This document shows, in pieces, positions 9,975 to 19,300 of a stretch of 64,000 nt of DNA (its first letter is position 1; each line of letters opens with the position of its first letter). The stretch is from Candidatus Altimarinota bacterium. GTDB lineage: Bacteria; Patescibacteriota; Gracilibacteria; UM-FILTER-43-11. The translations under genes were made by a program, and so were the position numbers. The stretch covers positions 1 to 64,000 of the forward strand of contig JANQKP010000004.1 of assembly GCA_028281045.1 (NCBI GenBank). The letters are read 5' to 3'. Under the pieces are notes generated by a model. That model had not been told where the DNA came from. It saw nothing but the letters and a program-made list of their open reading frames with translations, and ran no database searches.

Positions 9975-12221
9975 ATGTTTAAACGCCATATTTCGATCGT
10001 GGCTGCGTTCATGCTCCTAGTAGGGGCTGCTCATTTGGCTTATGCCGATGACGAGCAAACGTCAGTGACGACTTCAAATACTGCGCCTACCATTTATTCT
10101 ATGGTAGATGACAGTAGTAACGGTGCCGCCGTTGGAGACCCAACCAACGTTGGTAGCAATGTTACTTTCACGGTACAAGCGTCTGATGACAATCAAGACG
10201 GTTGGTACCTTGCAGTCTGTAAGACCGCTGCCGTTACCCACGGTACGGGAACTGCAGCACCAACTTGTGACGGTGGATCATGGGCTGTTAGCTCATCTGC
10301 TGTTGCTTACACAGGATCTCCTGTGACAGAAGCTCTAACTTACACCACCACCGGTTCTGAAACCGTTGGAGAGTGTGGAGCTGACAATGAAAGTTGTGCT
10401 TGGCACGCCTTCGTTTGTGATAACTCAACAACAGATGATGCATCTGAGTGTTCTGCAGTATCACAGGGTCACTCGGCTCGTGCCGCTGACGGTGAAGCAA
10501 CCAACGCCAACGATTTAGACGTTACTTCTAAAGTGACTGATTCTACTCACAATGGATACACGGTTATCCTTCAAGTGAATGACTCACTTAATGCAGTTGC
10601 TGCAGTAAGTGCATCTACAGATGACACTAACTGTACAGTTCAGTTCGATACTGATTCGAATCCTTCTACTTGGTCAGACGTTGTTTCTGCTATCCAAGGA
10701 GATGCAACTTGTAACGCTGATCTAACTGTTTCTACTAATAATGGAACAGAAGAAGTTGTTGCAGGTGATGCTGAAACCATCACTCTTGCTAACGGTTTCG
10801 ATGCAGCAACAGCTGCTGAAAGCTCACCTTACAATATCAATCACAGACCTTCATTCTCTGCGGTTACTATCACAGACACTGGAGACAACTCTGATATTCA
10901 ACCAGGTGACACTCTTCGTGTAACTATTACAACAGCTCAATCTGCCGATGCAGATAATGACGCTGCTCAAGATACACTTCGCATGTTCGTTTGTTCAGGT
11001 GATGACCTAACAGACCGTGCAACAGACACGTCTGCATTCAACGTGGCTAACATTGGGTCTAATCCATGTACAGGTGGTGTACTTCTTTGTTCTGACACCA
11101 ATGGTGGTGCAGGGAAAGATCCTACATCAGCTAATTTAACTTGTGATGACACTACTTCACTTCTTGCTTCTCCTGTGGCTCACGATGATTACAACATTGA
11201 AATCTACGTGATTGATAATCACGAGTTTGTAGATGCTTCTACTACAGTTCAAACGGTAACTGTAGAAAACGTAGCACCTTCTATTGGAACTCCAACTTTC
11301 TACACTGATGATGATGACGGTGGAGAATGTGACGATGCTTACTCTTCAGCATTCGGTCTAAACGCTGGTACTTCTAACCGCGTATGTTGGCAAGCAACAG
11401 TAACTGACACCAATGGTGACGGTGACCTTGCTTCAGCTATTACTGCAGACTTCTTCGATGACGCTGTAGTAAATACTGGATGTTCTGATGATGAAAACAA
11501 CTGTTACCCACTGACTCAAGCAGCTGGAACAGACGGAGAAATTTGTAGCTTTGACGCTGCTTCTTCAACTGGTTCCGACCTAGAAGCAACGGGTTCAGAC
11601 ACCACTCGTGTGGTTTCTTGTTTCGGTTACATCTGGTTCAACGCAAATCCATCTACTCAATGGGTGGCTGACGTTGACGTAAAAGATGACGATACCGCTG
11701 CTGTAACTGGTACTGCTTCTGCAGTAGAGATTAGCGCTACTCCATCACTTGATGTAGCAGACGGAGCTAACTCAGACGGTGCTGCCTCTCTAGCTTACGG
11801 TTCAATTGCACCAGGATCTTCTGGAGCAAGTAATGTATCTGTATACATTGCCAATAAAGGTAATATTGTGATCGACTCATTCGTAACTGGTTCTGACATG
11901 TGTGACCAAGGATGGGCTGGTGGTACTCAGTACACTAACTGTGTGACTAACCAAATCAACGCTGGTCAACAAAAATTCAGTATTACAGATGAAGCTTACG
12001 CAGATCTAGACAGTGTTCTAGTAACTCCTGCTGCTGCTGTAAATGCTGCTTCAGAATGTGCCAATGTAAATGTGGCTGTTCGTGACGATCACACCGCTCC
12101 AGCTTCTGGAAATGTAGCGATCTACTTCAATATCCTACTTCCAGGTGGAGTACCTGCTGGATCATACACAGGTCAAAATACCTTCACCGTATCGAACGGT
12201 ACTGGAACTTGTAACATCTAG
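9975..12221 (+). CDS. Secreted Cys-rich beta protein, minimal form of the shared surface module
   Basis: 748 residues with a signal peptide (charged start, hydrophobic run, AYA-like cleavage site near residue 24). The rest is acidic, Thr/Ser/Asp-rich and beta-rich with many paired cysteines. From about residue 36 it is alignable by eye with residues 2037-2670 of the 2670-aa protein, and from about 290 with residues 2455-2855 of the giant protein: a PGDT-containing Ig-like unit, a DxNGDGDLAS unit, a YFN/WFNAN unit, and a C-terminal unit with IAN-GN and ending in YTGQNTFT. It is the simplest member, essentially the module alone. Codons ending in T and the clean promoter hint at high expression, so an S-layer-like or major coat protein is possible (inference). 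The 330-aa anchor gene follows after 37 bp with no terminator, implying co-transcription. Confidence 0.85.
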   Translation: MFKRHISIVAAFMLLVGAAHLAYADDEQTSVTTSNTAPTIYSMVDDSSNGAAVGDPTNVGSNVTFTVQASDDNQDGWYLAVCKTAAVTHGTGTAAPTCDGGSWAVSSSAVAYTGSPVTEALTYTTTGSETVGECGADNESCAWHAFVCDNSTTDDASECSAVSQGHSARAADGEATNANDLDVTSKVTDSTHNGYTVILQVNDSLNAVAAVSASTDDTNCTVQFDTDSNPSTWSDVVSAIQGDATCNADLTVSTNNGTEEVVAGDAETITLANGFDAATAAESSPYNINHRPSFSAVTITDTGDNSDIQPGDTLRVTITTAQSADADNDAAQDTLRMFVCSGDDLTDRATDTSAFNVANIGSNPCTGGVLLCSDTNGGAGKDPTSANLTCDDTTSLLASPVAHDDYNIEIYVIDNHEFVDASTTVQTVTVENVAPSIGTPTFYTDDDDGGECDDAYSSAFGLNAGTSNRVCWQATVTDTNGDGDLASAITADFFDDAVVNTGCSDDENNCYPLTQAAGTDGEICSFDAASSTGSDLEATGSDTTRVVSCFGYIWFNANPSTQWVADVDVKDDDTAAVTGTASAVEISATPSLDVADGANSDGAASLAYGSIAPGSSGASNVSVYIANKGNIVIDSFVTGSDMCDQGWAGGTQYTNCVTNQINAGQQKFSITDEAYADLDSVLVTPAAAVNAASECANVNVAVRDDHTAPASGNVAIYFNILLPGGVPAGSYTGQNTFTVSNGTGTCNI

Positions 12222-12258
12222 TAGCCCCTTTATTTAAATAATTTAGCAAGCATTCATA

Positions 12259-13251
12259 ATGAATATATATAAAATTTCAACCAAACTTGCAGGGCTATTA
12301 CTCCTTACTATTATGACATTTGGAATGCCGGAGGCAGCGCAAGCTGCCTTCGGGATCTCACCTCCGAATGTGAGTTATGATCACCTAAAACCTGGAACCA
12401 CTTATCAAAAAGTAGTGACAGTGAGCACATCGGAAACCGATGTAAGCAGTGATGTAAAACTATCATATTCTGGAGATGAATCTCTTAGAAAATGGCTTAA
12501 GGTAGAAGGGGGAATGTCACAAGTGATCCCTGCGGGACAAAAGCAACTTCCTATTACTCTCTCTATTGCTGTTCCTGAAGGCGCTTCTAAAGGTAGATAT
12601 CAAGGTAACCTTGCCGTTGTGTTTAATAACGACAAGCAAAACAATGCCATTGAAATCAACCTAGGAGCCAACATTGGGCTCAGCCTTAATGTAACAAGTA
12701 GAGACTATGAAGACTATGCCCTTCGCAGTGTGAACCCTGTTGACGTTATCGAAGGAAGATCTCTTGTATTTGAAGTACTGATCGACAATAAAGGTAATAC
12801 TGACCTTGATGAAATCGATCTAACGGCTCAAATCTGGTCTCAGAATGAGAAAGATCTAATCACCACTCTAAAAGGTGGAAAGCTTTCTAAAGCAATTCCA
12901 GCTTACGGAGCAGGTAGTGCCTTCGTATACTTCGATGATGTGATCCCTACTGGAAAATACTGGGTTAAAAGTTCAGTAGTAAAAGGGCGCACAGAAATCT
13001 ACGCATCTAAACAACTTCTTGAAGTTTCTCCTATCGTGGTAGAAAGCGATGGCGTTAAAACTACTCTAGATGTACTTAGAGATGGAGAAATCCAAAGAGC
13101 TTTCATTTCAGACCCTGAAGGAGGTTCTGGAAAAGGAGTAAGTACTTCACTTCGTGTGAAATCTCCTTACGAAGATGCTATTATCTACTCAATCCTAACG
13201 CTGATCATTTTGATCGGAATTGGCTTCGCATATAAGCACAAAAAAGGATAG
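12259..13251 (+). CDS. Membrane-anchored Ig-like protein, WxIP-like architecture
   Basis: 330 residues: signal peptide (about 1-30, ending AQAA), a first beta-sandwich starting FGISPPNV (about 31-150), a second beta-sandwich with a DNKGNTDLDEIDL motif (about 155-265), then a C-terminal transmembrane helix (about 307-325) and a short basic tail. Length and layout match the Firmicutes WxL-interacting proteins (DUF916/DUF3324 family), which sit beside WxL surface proteins and tether them; sequence homology is not demonstrated here. It follows the 748-aa gene closely and is ended by a strong terminator. The 384-aa gene at 21480 is its paralogue (same FGISPP start, RSLKKWL/ESLRKWL, GNT and YWVK motifs). 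Inferred role: cell-envelope anchor or assembly partner for the secreted proteins. Confidence 0.75.
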   Translation: MNIYKISTKLAGLLLLTIMTFGMPEAAQAAFGISPPNVSYDHLKPGTTYQKVVTVSTSETDVSSDVKLSYSGDESLRKWLKVEGGMSQVIPAGQKQLPITLSIAVPEGASKGRYQGNLAVVFNNDKQNNAIEINLGANIGLSLNVTSRDYEDYALRSVNPVDVIEGRSLVFEVLIDNKGNTDLDEIDLTAQIWSQNEKDLITTLKGGKLSKAIPAYGAGSAFVYFDDVIPTGKYWVKSSVVKGRTEIYASKQLLEVSPIVVESDGVKTTLDVLRDGEIQRAFISDPEGGSGKGVSTSLRVKSPYEDAIIYSILTLIILIGIGFAYKHKKG

Positions 13252-13278
13252 TTAGGTAATACTAGTCCAAAACAGATA

Positions 13279-13320
13279 AAAACCCGTTAAATCGCATGCA
13301 AATGCCTTAACGGGTTTTTT
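13279..13320 (+). terminator. Rho-independent terminator of the 748/330-aa operon
   Basis: An 11-bp stem (AAACCCGTTAA with TTAACGGGTTT) enclosing a 16-nt loop and ending in a T-run. It separates this operon from the next promoter. Confidence 0.9.
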
Positions 13321-13353
13321 CGTATTTTAAGCCAAAAAACGGGTAAAAAAACT

Positions 13354-13382
13354 TTGGTTTTTGCCCTATAAATTGGTATCAT
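13354..13382 (+). promoter_or_regulatory. Promoter of the 2670-aa gene, leaderless geometry
   Basis: TTGGTT (13354-13359), 17 bp, TATCAT (13377-13382) preceded by TGG as an extended -10. Only 8 bases separate the -10 box from the ATG at 13391, so transcription should start at or within a few bases of the start codon. Confidence 0.75.
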
Positions 13383-13390
13383 TTTAATGT

Positions 13391-16300
13391 ATGAAAATGA
13401 TACAAAAATTTAAAGCACATCATCTTGTTTTATTCCTTATTTCTGTTGGGGTTGTTGTTGGGTTTTTCAATAACTTCTACTCCCCTCTTTCAAAAGCAGA
13501 CGGATGGCGTTTTGATGAAAATTTCTACACCACGGATTATCAGGATGGCACCCTAACAGATTCAGTTATTGATTGGGATGTGATTGAAGGTCAGATCAAT
13601 TTAAAAGATGATGTGTGGAGCAATATAGATGATACAAACGTAGGGCCTACTGAACTAACCACAGGTTCTGAGCAAAGAAGAAGCTGGAGGTCTGCGCAGA
13701 TCAACCAAAGCAATGGAGACTTCCATATTGCCTGGGCCGATTTAACCAACGGCGAAATTCATTATCAATATTGGAATGGGTCTTCTTGGAACACTCTTGG
13801 GGGTAGCTCTAACATTACCAATGATGCCAACGCGCAAGATCGTGTTTCTTTAGCACTAGACTCTAGTGGAAATCCACATGTAGCCTTCATGCACTTTGAT
13901 GGCAACTGGAACATTAAACACATGTATTGGAATGGGTCTTCTTGGACCACGCATAGCACTGGGATTGTTAATGAATTCGCTCAGTTCTATCAATTCCCTA
14001 CCCTAGCGCTAGATAGCAGCAATAATCCATATGTGGTTTACCAAAGATCAGGAAGTACAGGGATTAAAATGAGATACTGGAATGGTTCTGCTTGGTCTAA
14101 CCTAGGAGGCTCTGAAACGGTAGCTTCTGTAGGGGGAACCGGTTATGACGGAGACATTGCCATAGACAGTAGTGGAAATCCACACGTGGTTTGGATAGGG
14201 GCCACCAGTGACTACCCTCACCATAGATACTGGAATGGAAGTAGTTGGGCTAATTACTCAGGAAATGACTACATTGTTGCAGATGCCTCTACCTTCCCTA
14301 GAATTGAACTCGATAGCAACGATGATGCCCATGTGGTATGGGACACCGCCACAAATAGCTTTGAGTACTACTACGTTAGTGGTGGGTCTTGGGTAGATGG
14401 CACCAATAATCCAGGAACTGGGTTTGGAGATGTTGACATTAGAATCGACAACAACGATAGGGTTCATGTGGTCTCTAGAGACGTTGGAGGGGCAGGACTG
14501 AACTACAATTACACTGATGACAAGGGAGCAACGGCGTGGAATCACTTGGTGACTAAAAATTTCTACGACTCTGGCAGCAGTGCAGTTTGGCCAAGCTTTG
14601 ATGTGTATGACACTGACGGTTCCATTTGGATCCAGTATATGGAAGGAACCTTTGGTACAAATGATGAAGACATTTTTGCAATTAAATATGATGCTAGTAC
14701 CAATATCACCTCTGGTGAAGTAGGTTCTGATATCACCTCATCAGACCTTTCAAACTCTGGGCAGATTAGGCAAGTAACCCTTACTTCAGAAGCCACTTTA
14801 AATGGTGGAACCATTAATTACTACGTGGATGGAACTACAAGTGCTGGAGATTGTGGAACAGGAACTTGGACCGCCGCTACACCTGGAACACCGGTAAGCA
14901 TCACCGCAGACACCACAGTAAACTGGTGTGCTGTACTTACGGCAGCAAATAACACCAGTAATATCATCATTAAAAACGTAAGCCTTCAGTTCAATGATGA
15001 AATTAGAACGGTGACTAATCCAAATGGTTCTGAGATTTATAACGTTGGTGAAAATGTAGCCATTACTTGGGATTATGAAGGAACTGACAACAACAATGTT
15101 GATATTCAATATTCAACCAATGGCTCTAGTTATACGGATATCGTGACTAATACAGCTAATGATGGGTATTACCTATGGGATACCACAGGTTTAAGCGGAG
15201 CCACAACCTATACCGTTAGAGTTTATGACACAGGAGCCAATACCATTGGAGTAGATACTTCTGATGCCGATTTCACTCTACTCGATTCAGGAACAGTTAC
15301 CTCGTATCCTTTCACCACCGCTGGGAATTACACCATTGGGGATGCCAGTGATGTACAAGTTTCAGGGGGTCATGCTGAGTTCATTGCTAATGCCCCAGGA
15401 ACCTCTACCCAGAACACAACATTGGACTTTGATAAAGCCGATGCTGGTGACTTCCTAGTTTACGATGACTCCAGTATAGATTTTAATAACACGGGTGTTG
15501 CTAGACTAGGAAACACTTACGATAAAAACACGTTCAATCAGGGGTACTTCTTCGCCTCTTCTGTTTCAACAGATCAGGTGCATTGTTACAGCTATAGCAG
15601 AAGTACGCAGACCTATTCAGCTTGTGGAGGAAGCTTCCCAATAAGCCTTACTATAAGTTCTGACAATGGAGATATTGCTGTGGGCCCAGAAGGAGACCTT
15701 TGGGTAACAGCAGACAGTGGTGTCTATAGATATGACGCCTCAAGTAGTTACGCCCTTTACAGCGGAGACAATTTCACCAGCGGTATTTTAGATAATACCG
15801 ATGGCAACAACAAAAGAATTGCCTTTGATGCAGATGGAAACTTATTTGTCGCAGACACTGGCTCTCAGCACATTCACAGATTCACCGTCTCAGACGATTA
15901 TGGACTTGCCCAAAGCATGTTCATTAATGGTGGAGTACCAAGAGATGTAGTGATAGATCAACAAGGTGACGTATTCACAGTAGTGAGCGATGAAGACATT
16001 TATTGTTATGACGCCTCAAACAGCTACGCGGCTTGTACCTATGGAGACTTTGGAACAGGGGCTTCAGGACGCATTGATACCCCTTGGACAGATGTAACCG
16101 ATAACTCAACCATCAATGTAGATGTAAATGGGAACCTGTGGGTCAATGAGCCTGGAGTAGACGATGAAGTCGCTTGTTTTGAAGCTGAAAATAGCTATAG
16201 CGCTTGTAATAGTTCCCCTTACTTCGGAGGACTTACAAACTTCACCCCTGGTCCTGTTTATGGGTACCAAAATGGTTATGTATGGATTTCAGATGCAACC

Positions 16301-19300
16301 GCTACCGCCGAAGGAAAATGTTTAAATATCAATAATATTTTCTCAAGCTGTGATGACTTTGGAGACTTTACCTTGCAAATCTCTGAAGGGCTGGTGCCTG
16401 ACTTCCTAGGAAACATGTGGGCTTTTGACTCAACAGGGTCAGACCTAGTGCGAGTAGACAGAAGTAACATTGCCTCTACTCTAGATAATTTATCTGCGGT
16501 TGATATTGAAAAAGGAACCACGGGAGAACAAATTGCTATCATTGGTAGTGAACATCCAACCGGAAGCCATCACGTGTTCACCACCTCAGATATCAATCAG
16601 TATGACACTACGAATGTAAATCAAATCGATGCTATTATTCCAACAGAAGCCACTCTGGCTTGGTCTGGTGTAGCCAATACCGAAATACGCTACCTATTCT
16701 CATTCGACGATAGAGTCACTTGGAAGTATCACAATGGTGCTTCTTGGGTGGCTGCCACCGGAGGCGATCTGCCGACCCAGATGAATAACAACGGTATGCT
16801 TGGTAGCGCTTTCTCTGGCCAAGGACCTACCTTCTGGGGAGCCTCAGGAGGCTTCTCTGCAGGAAGCACAAACACTGTGGACATTGCCTTTGGACTTAAA
16901 ACAGATAATCAAAGATTTAGTCCACATGTAGACAGTATTAATTTCACTTTCATTCCTAAGTACCCTATTGCCACTAACCCAGACAATAATAACGTGGTGA
17001 ATAACACGGGGCTTTCTTACGACACCATTACTGCCTTTAGCGCCAATATGGGGGCCAGCAACACAGGTCAGGTAAAGTTCCAACTTTCAGACGACGATGG
17101 AACCACTTGGTACTACTGGAATGGTTCTGCATGGGCTTCTAGTACGAATATAGAAGAGTCATCTTCTAGCACAGAAGAGCAAATCAATACGAATTTAGAT
17201 ACTTTCCCAGACAATGTGAGTGGGCAAACCTCTGGAACCCTTAAATGGAGAATGCTCCTAATTAACAATGGAGGCAATGAAAACATGGAGTTCACTCAGG
17301 TGGATTCTGTAAGTGTTACCTCTAGCCTTGTCCTGGCGAACAGTATTGATATTAAATCGGATAATACATATGCCACGAGCGCCTCAACGCTAACACTAGA
17401 TAGTGGAGATCAAACGATTTACGTTGAATTCCAATCAACAGCGCTTTCTGGAACGGGGCCGCTGACCGGTACGGTAACCAATGACACTAGAACCGATAGT
17501 GAAAGTGTTACCCTAACAGAAACCGGTACAGGAACTGCTATATTCAGAGGAACTTTGCCTACGGCCAAGTCTTCTACACCAACGAGCTCTAACGGAACCG
17601 TTGAGGGGCTTAATGGGGACACCGTTAGTGCCTCTTACGAAGTTTCAGGATCAGAGGTAATCATTCAAGATTTCGAAGGCTTTGCCGACACCGCGGCGAT
17701 GAAAACGGGAACGAACTGGTTTGATTATGTTCCAGGAGTTAGTGGTACAGAACCAACCGAAGCGATCCTAACCTCAAACGATGGAACTAATACCACTCAG
17801 TTCTATCAAAAACAAATCGACGCCATTGGAGCAGCGACTGCTAGCACAACCACGACTGCTGTTATTCCAGATAATACGACCCCTATTACGATAACGGTTG
17901 GCTCTACAGCTGGCTTCAATGACCCACCAGAACTCGTTCGTTTAGACGATGGAACTAACCACGAGATTGTACGTTGTTCGGGATCAAATACAGCGACCAC
18001 GCTGACAAGCTGTTCTCGTCCAGGGGATGATCTACAAGAATCTTACGCCATAGGAACTAACGTATATGATTACGAAGATAATCCTTATGGGGTGTCTACA
18101 ATCCTCTCTGCTTCAGTCACAACGGGTACTGCATGGGATTTCACTGATGCAGGTCTTTCATTCGATATCTACGTCGATAACGTAGCTAATCTAGATTCCA
18201 CAGGAAGTAACTACAGCTGGATTGGAAATCAATCTACAGCCGTACCGACAGGGATTCTGTATCAAGATGGAACCAATAATCCATATGCGATCTTCACAGT
18301 GCCTTCAAATGGATGGAATACCATTACGATTCCAGTAGATAGCTTCCCTACTCCGCTCACCACCTCTGCGGTGACCTCATTCATTATCTTCGTTGCTTCT
18401 GGTGATGGAAGCTATCAAGGAGGAAATGACATGCTCGTTAAATTTGATAACTGGAAAATCACCAATAAGGTTTATTCAGATTCTGTCACAGCCTCTGCGG
18501 TACAAGACCTTTCAACCACCATTAAAGACAGTGGTTGTACCTCAGAAGCTGCGACTATTTCTGCAGGAAGCTTCTGTGTAGAAGTGTTAGATCCTTCAGT
18601 AGACACCACGGGAAGTCCAGACACCCTTGATGTGACTGTAAGCTCATCTTCTGGTGATTCAGAATCGCTTACGCTAACCGAAACAGGAAATAACACAGGC
18701 TTATTCCAAGGAACCATTACAGCCGCGGATGATTCAGTCACTGCAGACGATGGCACGCTTCAGGCCTCAGACTCAGATACAATTAATGCTTACTATGGTC
18801 TCACCTTCGACTTCACCGAGGCCACCACAAGTTATAGCAGCAGCACAAGCTATGCCAGCGCCCTGGCGTCAGAAAATCAATGTCTGGGTCTAGACAGCAG
18901 CCCTTGTACTTGGCTGTATGGGGAACAACTCCTAGAAGCCGGCGGAACTCCGGGATTAGAACAAACGTCGCCTTATGAGGCAAATGCGATCAACCAGCCT
19001 GGATTCTACTCTGGAATCGCTTCTAATGATGGCACCTTTGGGAACCTGGTCTTCACCTTCTCTTCAAATGATGTAGCCGGTATTGGGTACTCATTCTTGC
19101 TTACAGAGCAAGTGACTACGGCCAGCAACACAGAGGCCTTTAGTTTCCACTACCATGGGCAAACGGCTACCTCTACAGACTCTAAGATCTATGTGTGGAA
19201 TGACAACAGTAGCATTTGGGAACAAATTGGCTCTATGGCCGCCAATACCACTTCTACCACAGAAGTAACTGTGACTAAATCTGGGCTGAGTAATTATATA

